Notes: generated by a model not told the origin, from the sequence alone. A DNA stretch of 64,000 nt from Tetrapyrgos nigripes (GCA_013368315.1 JAACJM010000011.1:372001-436000), one strand, 5' to 3'. Counted from the first letter of the stretch, positions 41,410 through 54,500 are shown. A program made the numbers and translations.

Positions 41410-44400
41410 ATGAAGAAAGTAAAGAAGGCAGCCAAGAGATTTTTTCGTAGCAATCCAGGGACACCAAGAAGCAACACACCTGTCCCAAACATTCCACCCC
41501 AATCAATGCTTCATACTCTTGCAGATTCAGCTTTGAAAACAGCTACTAAGCCTACACAGAATGTCTCTGTACCTGTATCAGATGATGCTTCTGTTTCATC
41601 TCCTCAAAGTGCGAAGAAAGGAGAAGTGGCATTGGATGTGATTGAAAAAGGGCTTGTTATTCTGGATGTTGCCTCAGAGTGGTTTGGACCTTTGAAAGCA
41701 GTTACTGGTGTTTTAGGTGAATGTATCAAGACATATAAGGTGAGTTTCTAATGTGAATAGGTTTCTTGTTCAAATCCAGAGTAATCTTTCTAGGAAGTAA
41801 TGGATAACAAGGGAGATCTTACCAAACTAAGGAATGATCTCACTGAAGAGGTCCAGGATCTTGAGAAACAACGAAAAAAATATAAATCATCTGAAATGGA
41901 ACAGATTTTTGAAGATCTCTCAAAGTAAGTGAAATTTTGGCTTATGTTTATACAATAAGATGTGGATAAATAATCATAGAAAACTGGAAACTATTTCTAA
42001 TGAGATGGAGCAGAGACTAAAAGCCTCTAACATTCAACAAGCAATTCAAAGTGGTCGTATTTCTCAAGAAGTTGAACAGTTTTTCAAAGATGTCTCCAAA
42101 GCATATGAAAATTGCAAAGTAAGTTTTGCAGACTATCTATGCTATTTGACAATAGCTTATGATTTATAGTTCAAAGTTTTGTTGATCATTGCTAGAAAAA
42201 CTAGTGAAATTCTCAAGGTGTGTAATAACTGAACAATAAAAAGAGCTGTACATCTGACAATCTTAAAGAGTCTCGTTTTTAATGAGCTTGAACCCTCTAA
42301 AGAGGCATTTCATGGTGCTCAGATTGGAGGAGGAAAGGCACGAGACTCTTGCACTCCTGGGACAAGAACACAGATAATTAAGGACATTGAGGAGTGGGCT
42401 GAGAGAACAACAGATGGCAATATGGCGCATTGGATATATGGTATGGCTGGAACAGGGAAAAGCACTATTGCAAGATCAGTCTGCTTAAGTCTAGAAAAAA
42501 AGCAGCTTCTTGCTGCTACATTTTTCTGCTCCAGACAGATTCCAAAATGCAATGATTGCAAGCATATAATTCCAACAATTGCTCATCAGCTTGCTCAATA
42601 CTCTCCCGCATTTGCTGAAGAGCTTGAAAAGGCCATTCAAAATAAACCTATGTGCATTAAAGAACCTCCCGAGGTACAGCTAAATGAACTTGTAGTCAAC
42701 TGCTGGGATAAGGTGTTGAAAGCACAGAAATTGGGTTCATTGACCCCAGTAGTCGTAATTGATGCACTGGATGAATGTAAGGATATTTCATCTGTTCTGA
42801 AAGTGCTTATTCCTGCAATTCAGAAGCAGAAATTGTTGGGCTTGAAGTTTCTATTTACAAGCCGGCCAGAGTACTATATGCATAAACATCTAAAGATTGA
42901 TGGGCCATTATCTGAAGGATCTAATGTTGATCGAATGTTTCTGCATGATGTAGAAGAGAGTTTAGTGCAAGCTGACATCACCAGATTTCTCACATGTCAG
43001 TTTGAACACTCTGAGCTATTAGTGTCAGAACATAATATCAATAAGCTTGCCAACATGTCTGGAAAGCTGTTCATTTTTGCTGCAACAATAGTTAAATTCA
43101 TATTGGAGAAACATAACCCTATTATGGCAGAGAAGCGCATGAATAGAGTACTTGATCTCAAATCTAAACAAGAAAAACATCAGACTAAAGGTCTTGATGA
43201 GCTTTATGACACAGTTCTTGAGCATTCATTTGATTTCGAGAAGTCGTTGTCTGAGGAGAAAGATACTTATTTGATGATTCTCCATGCTGTGATTACTGTA
43301 CAGAAACCTGTTTCTCCAAGTGTGATATCAAAAATGCTTGGTTTACAATTACAGGAAGTGGAAGAAGTTATCAGGGAACTCTATTCAGTTCTGTATATTG
43401 CTGACTCTGATCAGGCAATTTACACCCTGCATGCATCATTCCCTGATTATATTCGGACTAAAGGAAGGGCAAAGGAGGCCTTTTGGTGTAATGAAGAACT
43501 GTATCATACAATCCTGGGCAAGGCATGTTTTAAAAACATGATGGAAAAGTTGGAGTTCAACATTGGGGAGATTCCATCATCATTCCTGATGGACAAGGAG
43601 GTACCAGACAGGTTTAAGAATATTGATGAAACTCTGGAGTATTCATGCACATATTGGCCACATCATTTTTCAGGTTCAAACTTGGAAAGGGATATTGTTG
43701 AAGTTTGGGAAAGATTTATGAAAGACAGAAGCATCTTCTGGATTGAAGCAATGAATCTGTTAACAAGGATTCCTGAGGCTTATGATGGTCTGCAATTCTT
43801 GTTAGAGGTAAGTGACTTGTTTTTAAAATTGCAAAGCTTCACACTGATTTCTTGAAGACAAGGAAGTATCAAGTGGGGATTCAGGCAGAAATATTGAAAT
43901 TACGGGAATTTCTAGCCTTCCATGCCAAAGGCTCTGGAGTAGAGAGAACTCCTCATTTATATTTGAGTAGTTTGCCATTCTGGCAGAAGGATTTCCTGGG
44001 AAAGCAGAGTTTGCAAAACATCATAATTCTCAAGAAGTGTTTCCAACAAAGTAGAGAAATGGAATGTTGGCCAACATCATATGTACGCACAGTTGCTATT
44101 TCACAAGATGGCAAGTTAATTGCATCTGGGCATTTGAATGGCATTATAATAATCTGGAATGTATTAAGAGGAAAGGAAGTCAGAAGGATAAAGGGCCACA
44201 GTAGTGAATGTGTGAACTCAGTGGCTTTCTCACCTGATGGAACCAAGATTTTGTCTGGATCTCATGACAAGACTGTCAAGATCTGGGATGCTGCCACAGG
44301 AGCTCAGATTGGAGAGCCATTTCAGGGCCACAGCAGCACAGTGCATTCTGTGGCTTTCTCACCAGATGGAACAAAGATTCTGTCTGGATCACAGGACAAG

Positions 44401-46134
44401 ACTGTCAGGATCTGGAATGCAGCTACAGGAACTCAGATTGGGGAGCCATTGCATGGCCACAGCAACATTGTGTATTCTGTGACTTTCTCACCTGATGGAA
44501 CCAAGATTGTGTCTGGATCAAGTGACAAGACTGTCAGAATCTGGGATGCAGCTACAGGAGCTCAGATCAGGGAGCCATTGCAGGGCCATACAGATTGGGT
44601 GAATTCAGTAGCATTTTCCCCTGATGGCACACAGATTGTGTCTGGATCAGATGACCAGACTGTCAGAATCTGGGATATGGCCACAGGATCTCAGATTGGA
44701 GAGCCATTACAGGGTCATACTGGCAGAGTGTGGTCTGTGGCTTTTTCACCTGATGGAACCAAGATTGTGTCTGGGTCAAATGACAAGACTGTCAGAATCT
44801 GGGATGTAGCCACAGGATCTCAGATTGGAGAGCCATTGCAGGGCCACAGTAACTGGGTGATGTCTGTGGCTTTCTCACCTGATGGAACCAAGATTGTTTC
44901 TGGATCACTGGACCAGACTGTCAGAATTTGGGATGCAGCAACAGGACCTCATGTCAGTGAGCCATTGCAGGGCCACAGCAACACTGTGTATTCTGTGACT
45001 TTCTCACCTGATGGAACCAAGATTGTGTCTGGATCACAGGACAAGACTGTCAGAATCTGGGATGCAGCTACAGGAGCTCAGATTAGGGAGCCATTGCAGG
45101 GCCATACAGATTGGGTGAATTCAGTAGCATTTTCCCCTGATGGCATTCATATTGTGTCTGGATCAGGTGACAAGACTGTCAGAATCTGGGATATGGCCAC
45201 AGGATCTCAGATTGGAGAGCCATTACAGGGTTATACTGGCAGAGTGTGGTCTGTGGTTTTTTCACCAGATGGAACTAAGATTGTGTCTGGATCAGATGAC
45301 AAGACTGTCAGAATTTGGGATGCAGCCAGAGCATCTCAGATTGGAGAGCCACTGCAGGGCCATACAGATGAAGTGAATTCAGTAGCATTTTCCACTGATG
45401 GCATCTATATTGTATCTGGATCAGACGACCAGACTGTCAGAATCTGGAATGCAGCCACAGGAGCTCAGATTGGAGAGCCATTACAGGGTCATTCAGCCGA
45501 AGTGTGGTCTGTGGCTTTCTCACCTGATGGAACAAAGATTGTGTCTGGATCATCTGATGGGACTGTTAGAATCTGGAATGTAGCTGCAGGAGCTCAGATT
45601 GGAGAGTCATTGCAGGGCCACAGTGACCGGGTGAGGTCTGTGGCTTTCTCACCTGATGGAACCAAGATTGTGTCTGGATCATTTGACAATACTGCCAGAA
45701 TCTGGGATGCAGCCACAGGAGCTCAGATTGGAGAGCCATTGCAGGGCCACAGCAGCTTGGTGATGTCTGTGGCTTTCTCACCTGATGGAGGCAGAATAGT
45801 ATCTGGCTCAGATGATAAAACTATCAGAGTTTGGGAAGTGCATGCAGATGATAATAGTCTTGTTGCACAGACAGATATCAGTAAGTTGCTTTTTTTCCCA
45901 TGTAGGTATGTCATACTAATCCAATCTTTATGGCTAGATAAGCTCTGGACTTTGGATGATGATGGATGGGTTCATTTCCCAAACATTTCTCATGGAATTG
46001 TTTGGATCCCACCTCAATTCCGCCCTCTATTGTGGAGAGCTCAGAATACTCTCATTATTTCCAGAAAAGGTTATACCATTATTGATTTGTCTGAATGTGT
46101 ATATGGAGAAGATTGGGCCAAATGCTGGCCATAG
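41410..46134 (+). CDS. NACHT-WD40 protein, copy 2 (complete)
   Basis: About 1,487 residues from six exons with in-frame GT-AG junctions: 41410-41739, 41794-41924, 41980-42118, 42170-42217, 42269-43807, 43858-46134. The N-terminus (1-215) has a basic start, a helical stretch (DVIEKGLVILDVASEWFGPL) and a coiled coil; such N-termini in basidiomycete NLRs are often compared with the MLKL/HeLo helical bundle, here only inferred. NACHT: P-loop GMAGTGKST at about 274-282, Walker B VVVIDALDEC near 376. WD40: 14 repeats at about 801-1387, 13 nearly identical. Unknown C-terminal tail of about 100 residues with a Trp-rich end. Likely a cytosolic recognition receptor. The tandem repeats upstream may regulate it. 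Confidence 0.92.
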
Positions 46135-46877
46135 GATTAATCACCTAGTTGAATACCTTCCAGAATGTTTTGAATGTTTCCTGAATTGTCTTTGAAAGCC
46201 ATTGTGTCCTGTGAATTTATTTATTTCTGTCAAACATGATACAGAAGTCCAAATGTAACCAATGACTGATGGATGTGAGTTTGGAAGTGCTAGTTTGTCG
46301 TTGTATTTCTTTTCTAGGGTTCAACATCTCTAGGCATCTCTGTGTATTTATGCTTTTTCAACAAAGCCCCTTTGAAACGATGTGAATTTTGTACTATCTT
46401 CTGGTCAAAAAAAGTTCAAGTAAATCCATATAGAACAACTCCAATACTGTCCTGATGTATGTTTTGTCGATACGTATACAATAAAATGGTTTGTATAAAT
46501 TATTGATAGCTGAGTAAAATTCGAGGCTTAAAAGCTGCATAATCTGTACATACATCCTTCAAGGTAAGCAACAGTCAGCAATGTCATCGCACGTGGTCTG
46601 CTTTGTACAATACACCTTCCTACATATATACACGTTGAAGTATTGCATTAAAACTGAGCATAAGTACTTAATGAAATACCTCAACTTGGGATGTGATTGT
46701 GACACTGCGAGCTTGAGCTTGTTACCCCCACAATTCATACTTACAAGCATATTTTGTTATGCACATATTTACAACAGTTTAATGAACAAGCACCTGACAA
46801 CACAACCATAGGTACCTCTTACAATGTACAATAAACAACTCACCCTTTCCCCCTCCTCACACAAGTCTTATACACTT
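46135..46877 (+). other. 3' flank of NACHT-WD40 copy 2
   Basis: Poly(A) signal AATAAA at 46480-46485. No gene. Near-identical to 3563-4300. Confidence 0.5.
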
Positions 46878-47010
46878 CCCCCCCCCCCAATCCCATCCAT
46901 CGGAAGGCTTTCCCCCCTTCCCCCCCTCTCCCTACTGTTCTCACCATAACAGCCCTCCCCCCCCCCTCCCCATTCTCTCTTCAAGGCATCTCCTCATCCC
47001 CATGCCCTCC
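46878..47010. repeat. C-rich tracts, copy B
   Basis: C-runs of 6-11 bases, counterpart of 4304-4470 but with altered run lengths, as expected of slippage. G-quadruplex potential on the minus strand. Confidence 0.7.
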
Positions 47011-47201
47011 CCCACCACTCCCAACCCCAAAAACACCTCCCATAACCCTATGAGTGTCATTCTATCTTAACGAACCAATTTCTTGAAGGACCATGTCTTG
47101 GGCATTGGGTGGGGGGATGGGGCTGATTGGCGAAGAGATGGGTATACTATAAGGAATGGGGGGAAGTGTGGTTGATGGTGAGTTAAACAGGGAATGCGGA
47201 G

Positions 47202-48175
47202 GTGGCAAAGATGAAGTGGGGGGAGAAGATGTACGTAGAAGCTGATGAATTCGCTAAAGCCCCAGGAACTCTCAATATCCCCATTGCCTGTAACGAGGAC
47301 GAAATTGCGATGAATGAACTGGTACGCCCGATACCCGGCGAACAGTTTATGATAATTGGTGAGTCTGGGTCAAATTATTCTTGCCTTCGAGGCTCTTATT
47401 CACGTTCATATTTCTTTCTACGTAAGTTTACGTCTACGCCATGTGTATTAGCCTCCCCACTTTTCATCTCGACGTCCCCACTATGCCCGCCATCGCGTGA
47501 TTGGCGCTCTCTAACTTCATCTACCCATGCGTTACTCTTAATATTCCCCCCATCGTGTTCCCCCCTCCCCACAATCTTGCCCCCATCTGCATGCAACGAA
47601 CGAGAGCGGTCCAACCTCATTAATGGTATCCTATTAACCAAGTCCACTACCCTCACCAACCTAACCGACCCATCCAAGTCCTGCTGTTCAGGAACCCCAT
47701 AGTCCGGCCACGCGTAGAAGAGAAGGTGACAGAAGGCGGTTGATTTGGATTTGATGAGTGGGGCTCTGACGTGGGTTCGGGTTTTCGTCGAGTCTGGGGG
47801 GAGAATTGGAGTCTGGGGAACGTTTGGGGCGTTGACGACGTTGGTTGTGCGACTGCAGTTGAAGTGGGTGGGCTTGAGGTTGACGTGGATGATGGAATGT
47901 GCTTGAATCGGATACGGGTCGGTGGGGGTATCATAGTCGTCTTCACCATCGCCTCCCGAGTCTTCATCCTCTATCTATCCCCTCCATAGTACCAGCACCA
48001 ATGCGTCACACATCTTCTATCGTCTCCTTTTGCCTCGCCAAACCCATACCATCTCTCTTTCCCGCTCCATCGCCATATGTACCCTCTGCCGATGCTGACG
48101 TTGTTAACCTCATTGTCATGTCGGCAATGACGGCGGGTCTATGTAGGTAGATGAGCCTGTGTAGCGGTCCAGGTT
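47202..48175. other. Low-complexity or decayed coding remnants, copy B
   Basis: Same signals as 4600-5640. The plus-strand stretch MKWGEKMYVEAD... runs to a clean GTGAGT at 47360, which copy A has lost through a deletion of about 45 bases, so copy B keeps the older exon boundary. No full gene can be assembled. Confidence 0.3.
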
Positions 48176-48391
48176 TCACGGCCCCATATCTCGTGCACCC
48201 AGGATGCACCTAGGTAGCATGACGGTGACGATGACAAAGGCGACCATGACGATCACCGTAATGAGCAATGAGGTTCGGGATGGGGAAGGAGAAGGCGACG
48301 TTGAAGGCGAAGTTGTCGAGGCGGAAGGCAAACTGACGACGACGTGAGTCCATCGTCTGATATGGCGTCGACGTAGTGGTTTAGCGGTCAT
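48176..48391 (-). CDS. Possible small membrane protein exon
   Basis: 71 codons from the ATG at 48391: Arg-rich start (MTAKPLRRRHIRR), Ser/Thr/Pro-rich stretch, then one hydrophobic helix (SLLITVIVMVAFVIVTVML), so a single-pass membrane topology is likely. It may continue by splicing into the acidic and Pro-rich sequence to the left. In copy A the codon matching Arg12 is TGA. Family not recognised. Confidence 0.3.
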   Translation of the reverse strand: MTAKPLRRRHIRRWTHVVVSLPSASTTSPSTSPSPSPSRTSLLITVIVMVAFVIVTVMLPRCILGARDMGP

Positions 48392-49087
48392 GGAGAGAGG
48401 AAGAACAGAGTGGGTGGGTCTTCGTGTAGAGGTGGAAAGGGATGGATGGTTTGAAGTGGGTTTGAGATACCACTCACCTCATACTCGTACTCCTTCTCCT
48501 CATTAAGGCATCTCTTCTCCAATCATCCTCCTACTTTCCTTCTGCTTAACGCGTTTTCCTGTGATACCATGTGAGACGGTGAAGGTGCTTGGTGATGGAA
48601 AAGAGCGTTTTAACCCCCAGGAGATCAAACAGTGAAGTAAGAACATTAGCTCTTACCTTTGGCTAACATTCTGAGGGTTCATCGCGTCAACTATCACGTT
48701 GAGGTCAGAGAGCAAGTTACACGCGTACACTGAGTACCCTCGCAGTCACCCGCTACTTCTTCTCAAACTACTTCGACCACATAGCTGACTCATTTCCTAC
48801 CCTCCTCTTTTATCATCCGTCGCACTACCAGGTCAATAAATCGACGATGACCCCGTTCACAGCGTCAACTATGCCAAAATGATACAATGGAATCGTTCTG
48901 AAGAAGCCTGAATATCCTGGTATCTGTTTACCCAGCGGTGGCATGTATGATGCTACTTGCAATGGATACAGCCTGTTGTGCGTCGTTCCCGACCGTCTTC
49001 AGTCGTTCGGAACCATGCACCGAATTTCTGGCACTGCTGAGTTTACACACTATTGACTAGAAGCCGACCACCTGCTATGCAAGTATA
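48392..49087. other. Upstream region of the CDF gene, copy B
   Basis: No coding feature; likely promoter side shared by the minus-strand remnant and the CDF gene. Confidence 0.35.
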
Positions 49088-50268
49088 ATGACGCGTCCCG
49101 GAATCGTTTTGGGTATCAGTTTCGCGTTCTTCGCTGCTGAGATTGCTGGTATGTTCCCCAATAGTAGCTACTATTACTGTCTCTCCACTCATGCGAATAG
49201 TATTAGTCGGCTTCAAGACTAAAAGCCTCGCTCTTATCGCTGACGCTGCGAATACTCATCTCTTCTCTTACCCATTTACCAGTCCTAATTCTAATCTCTA
49301 TTTCTCTCAAGTTCCACTATCTGAACGACATCGTCGCGTAGTATCTCTGCCATTCATGGAACATGCTCCAACTCCCCGCTTCACTCTCCTCGAGTGATAT
49401 CACCTACGCTGCTACATATGTGAGTCCCCGATCTGTTTTCCCTACCCTTTCCTCGCAACAATAAGTCGACACACCATCTCACGACCCTTCTCTCCTGACT
49501 CTCTGGCTCAATTCTGACTCTAATCCCAAACGGGCTTCAAAAACATGGAAAACATGTACATGCACTCTTCCTGCCCCTCCGTTATCGGTCACATTGACCA
49601 CTCAATCATACATTCCAGACCAGTCAATTCACCTACACGTTTAACTGTGCAGAACTCGTTGGCGCGTGTATTCCTTCTCGTATAATATTAATCTAGCCTA
49701 AACGTCAGCTAACCCGAGTTACAGATACGGATCGTATGTAGGCGCATTTCTGAATGACTACGGTATTCCTCCTCCCATTGGGTTTGAGGATCACGTTGCA
49801 GCCGTTTGAGAGATTCATCAATCTTCAGGTGTGCTATCTATCATTTTACTGGACAACCATCCCATTAAGCTTTAACCTTTGGGTCATCTAGGAAATCGAG
49901 AACCCGAAGCTAGTCCTCATCATTGGTTGTGTAGTATTGCTTTTTTAACACGACGAGTGGGTTGATTGTTGGCCATGGTGAGTAACGCTTTCCTGTTTGC
50001 CCATCCTCACGACACTGACCTGTTTCTCTTACCCTTTTCTCCCTCTCGCAACACGTAGCCCATCCCGGCCACAGTCACTCTCACGGGCACAACCACCACC
50101 ACAACCACAACCACAATAAAGAGTCAGACTTGCACACTAATTATGACCATGGTATTGATTTACATACCTTACGCCTCGGCAAATGCTGCTGTGGTGAGTG
50201 TTCATTTATGCGTCGCGGTAGGAAGCATACGCTCATGTGTAGTATTGTGACAACACCCAGACCACTAT

Positions 50269-51520
50269 CACTGGGTGCAAACACTTGTAAATCCTCTGCT
50301 TTACTGAGGTTTTACAAGAGTATTACACCAAGCCAATCAATATGTAAGACTCCTTGTCATACATTAGTATAACAAGAGACAGAAAAAAATAGAACAACCT
50401 TGTATGACCATTGTAAGTCACAAAGAAATACCATGGACTTTCAGTGTGACTTGCTGTCACTGTATACCCTTGGTGGATATACTGTGGAATTACACAGGAA
50501 TTTCAGAGTGACTTTTTGTCACAATATGTCATGTAGTAAGACACATAAGAAATACTGGAGTATTTCAGTGTGACAGATAATCACAGTATGACAAACAGTA
50601 AGGCAAGAGAGATTTACAAAGAACTTACAAGGAAGCAAAATCTGCAGGAAATTTACAAAGTGACAATCAAGTCACAGTAATACACTTGTAAGACTAGCTG
50701 TATTATGAAGGAATTACAAGAAAGATTTGCTACAAACACTGGTAAATCCTCAGCCTTACTGGAGTATTACAAGAGTATTATGGGGAACCAATCAATATGT
50801 AAGTTGGCTTGACTTACAAGTGTATTACAAAATAGACAAAAAATGAGGACTATTCTGAAAGACCATTGTAAGCTGCAAGGACATACCATGGACTTTCAGT
50901 GTGAGGCTTTGTCACAGTATAGCATTGAAGAGCATACAGTGGAATTACAAGGTGACTTTTTTGTCACAGTATGTCTTCTTGTAAAACAGAACTGAAATAC
51001 CAGGGTATTTCAGTGTGAGATAATGTCACAGTAAGACAATTTGTAAACCAAGTAAAATTTACAGAGGACTTACCAGAAGGTAGAACTTGAAAGTCTTGAG
51101 TAAGACTGCTCATATTTACACTGAATTTACGGAGGGACAGGTGTGTCACAGTAATACCCTAGAAAGACTTGTGGTTTTACAAGGGAATTACAAGATCCAG
51201 GTTTTAAAAGTCTATCTCGTAAGTCTCTGGAAAAAACCTGCATGCTAAATAGAGAATATACAGTGTGACAGACTGGTCACAGTAAGACACTTGTAAGTCA
51301 CAAGACATTACAATGACTTTACTGAAAAGTGACTATATTGTAAGTCATCATGTATATCCAATGGACTTACAAGAGACTTGTTGGATGGATTTGCAGTGCA
51401 TGTCAATTAAGTAATACAGAGGGGCTTACTGAAAATTTACAGGATGTAATACAATGAATTCATTCAACCAGGTCAATTAAATGTCACTAAATATAAATAG
51501 ACAGCTCAGGCTGGACTGTG
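50269..51520 (+). repeat. Left inverted arm of the palindromic element
   Basis: Pairs with 56877-58128. Rich in TTACAAG/CTTGTAA and in TGTGAC..GTCACAGTA pairs spaced over the whole arm. Any open frames are AT-rich and unlike proteins. Confidence 0.9.
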
Positions 51521-54500
51521 TCTGCCTTGTCATCTTTGTCTGCTCAGTCTGCCCCGTCTGCCTTGTCTGCCTTGTCTGCCTTGTCTGCCTTGTCTGCCTT
51601 GTCTGCTCCGTCTGCCTTGTCTGCCTTGTCTGCTCCGTCTGCCTTGTCTGCCTTGTCTGCTCCGTCTGCCTTGTCTGCCTTGTCTGCTCCGTCTGCCTCG
51701 TCTGCCTCGTCTGCTCCATCTGCCTCGTCTGCCTCGTCTGCTCCGTCTGCCTCGTCTGCCTCGTCTGCTCCGTCTGCCTCGTCTGCCTCGTCTGCTCCGT
51801 CTGCCTCGTCTGCCTCGTCTGCTCCGTCTGCCTCGTCTGCCTCGTCTGCTCCGTCTGCCTCGTCTGCCTCGTCTGCTCCGTCTGCCTCGTCTGCCTCGTC
51901 TGCTCCGTCTGCCTCGTCTGCCTCGTCTGCTCCGTCTGCCTCGTCTGCCTCGTCTGCTCCGTCTGCCTCGTCTGCCTCGTCTGCTCCGTCTGCCTCGTCT
52001 GCCTCGTCTGCTCCGTCTGCCTTGTCTGCCTCGTCTGCTCCGTCTGCCTTGTCTGCCTTGTCTGCCCCGTCTGCCTTGTCTGCCTTGTCTGCCTTGTCTG
52101 CTCCGTCTGCCTCGTCTGCCCTGTCTGCCTCGTCTGCCTCGTCTGCTCCGTCTGCCCCGTCTGCTCCGTCTGCCTCGTCTGCCCCGTCTGCCCTGTCTGC
52201 CTTGTCTGCCTTGTCTGCCTTGTCTGCCTTGTCTGCCTTGTCTGCTCCGTCTGCCTCGTCTGCTCCGTCTGCCTCGTCTGCTCCGTCTGCCTCGTCTGCC
52301 TCGTCTGCTCCATCTGCCTCGTCTGCCTCGTCTGCTCCGTCTGCCTCGTCTGCCTCGTCTGCTCCGTCTGCCTCGTCTGCCTCGTCTGCTCCGTCTGCCT
52401 CGTCTGCCTCGTCTGCTCCGTCTGCCTCGTCTGCTCCGTCTGCCTCGTCTGCCTCGTCTGCTCCGTCTGCCTCGTCTGCCTCGTCTGCTCCGTCTGCCTC
52501 GTCTGCCTCGTCTGCTCCGTCTGCTCCGTCTGCTCCGTCTGCCTCGTCTGCCTCGTCTGCTCCGTCTGCCTCGTCTGCCTCGTCTGCTCCGTCTGCCTCG
52601 TCTGCCTCGTCTGCTCCGTCTGCCTCGTCTGCCTCGTCTGCTTCATCTGCCTCGTCTGCTTTGTCTGCCTCGTCTGCCTCATCTGCTTTGTCTGCCTCGT
52701 CTGCTTTGTCTGCTTTGTCTGCCTCGTCTGCTCCGTCTGCCTCGTCTGCTCCATCTGCCTCGTCTGCTCTGTCTGCCTCGTCTGCTCTGTCTGCCTCGTC
52801 TGCCTCGTCTGCCTCGTCTGCTCCGTCTGCCTCGTCTGCCTCGTCTGCTCCGTCTGCCTTGTCTGCCTTGTCTGCCCCGTCTGCTTTGTCTGCCTTGTCT
52901 GCCTTGTCTGCTCCGTCTGCCTCGTCTGCCCTGTCTGCCTCGTCTGCCTCGTCTGCTCCGTCTGCCCCGTCTGCTCCGTCTGCCTCGTCTGCCCCGTCTG
53001 CCCCGTCTGCCTTGTCTGCCTTGTCTGCCTTGTCTGCCTTGTCTGCCTTGTCTGCCTTGTCTGCTCCGTCTGCCTCGTCTGCTCCGTCTGCCTCGTCTGC
53101 TCCGTCTGCCTCATCTGCCTCGTCTGCTCCGTCTGCCTCGTCTGCCTCGTCTGCTCCGTCTGCCTCGTCTGCCTCGTCTGCTCCGTCTGCCTCGTCTGCC
53201 TCGTCTGCTCCGTCTGCCTTGTCTGCCTCGTCTGCTCCGTCTGCCTTGTCTGCCTTGTCTGCCCCGTCTGCCTTGTCTGCCTTGTCTGCCTTGTCTGCTC
53301 CGTCTGCCTCGTCTGCCCTGTCTGCCTCGTCTGCCTCGTCTGCTCCGTCTGCCCCGTCTGCTCCGTCTGCCTCGTCTGCCCCGTCTGCCCTGTCTGCCTT
53401 GTCTGCCTTGTCTGCCTTGTCTGCCTTGTCTGCCTTGTCTGCTCCGTCTGCCTCGTCTGCTCCGTCTGCCTCGTCTGCTCCGTCTGCCTCGTCTGCCTCG
53501 TCTGCTCCATCTGCCTCGTCTGCCTCGTCTGCTCCGTCTGCCTCGTCTGCTCCGTCTGCCTCGTCTGCCTCGTCTGCTCCGTCTGCCTCGTCTGCCTCGT
53601 CTGCTCCGTCTGCCTCGTCTGCCTCGTCTGCTCCGTCTGCCTCGTCTGCTCCGTCTGCCTCGTCTGCCTCGTCTGCTCCGTCTGCCTCGTCTGCCTCGTC
53701 TGCTCCGTCTGCCTCGTCTGCCTCGTCTGCTCCGTCTGCTCCGTCTGCTCCGTCTGCCTCGTCTGCCTCGTCTGCTCCGTCTGCCTCGTCTGCCTCGTCT
53801 GCTCCGTCTGCCTCGTCTGCCTCGTCTGCTCCGTCTGCCTCGTCTGCCTCGTCTGCTCCGTCTGCCTCGTCTGCCTCGTCTGCTCCGTCTGCCTCGTCTG
53901 CCTCGTCTGCTCCGTCTGCCTCGTCTGCCTCGTCTGCTCCGTCTGCCTCGTCTGCCTCGTCTGCTCCGTCTGCCTCGTCTGCCTCGTCTGCTTCATCTGC
54001 CTCGTCTGCTTTGTCTGCCTCGTCTGCCTCATCTGCTTTGTCTGCCTCGTCTGCTTTGTCTGCTTTGTCTGCCTCGTCTGCTCCGTCTGCCTCGTCTGCT
54101 CCATCTGCCTCGTCTGCTCTGTCTGCCTCGTCTGCTCTGTCTGCCTCGTCTGCCCCGTCTGCCTTGTCTGCTCCGTCTGCCTTGTCTGCCTTGTCTGCTC
54201 CGTCTGCCTCGTCTGCCTTGTCTGCTCCGTCTGCCTTGTCTGCTCTGTCTGCTCCGTCTGCCTCGTGTGCCTTGTCTGCTCCGTCTGCCTCGTGTGCCTT
54301 GTCTGCCCTGTCTGCCTTGTCTGCCTTGTCTGCTCCGTCTGCCTTGTCTGCCTTGTCTGCCTTGTCTGCTCCGTCTGCCTTGTCTGCCTTGTCTGCTCCG
54401 TCTGCCTCGTCTGCCTTGTCTGCTCCGTCTGCCTCGTCTGCCTCATCTGCTCTGTCTGCCTCAGACGGAGCAGACGAGGCAGACGAGGCAGACAAGGCAG

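Larger units (their letters stand above)
42605..49295 (+). repeat. Segmental duplication, copy B
   Basis: Counterpart of 2-6665. Offset is 42,572 at the NACHT-WD40 stop codon and 42,640 at the CDF exon, so small indels accumulated downstream. Copy B extends into the rest of the CDF gene; copy A does not. Confidence 0.9.
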
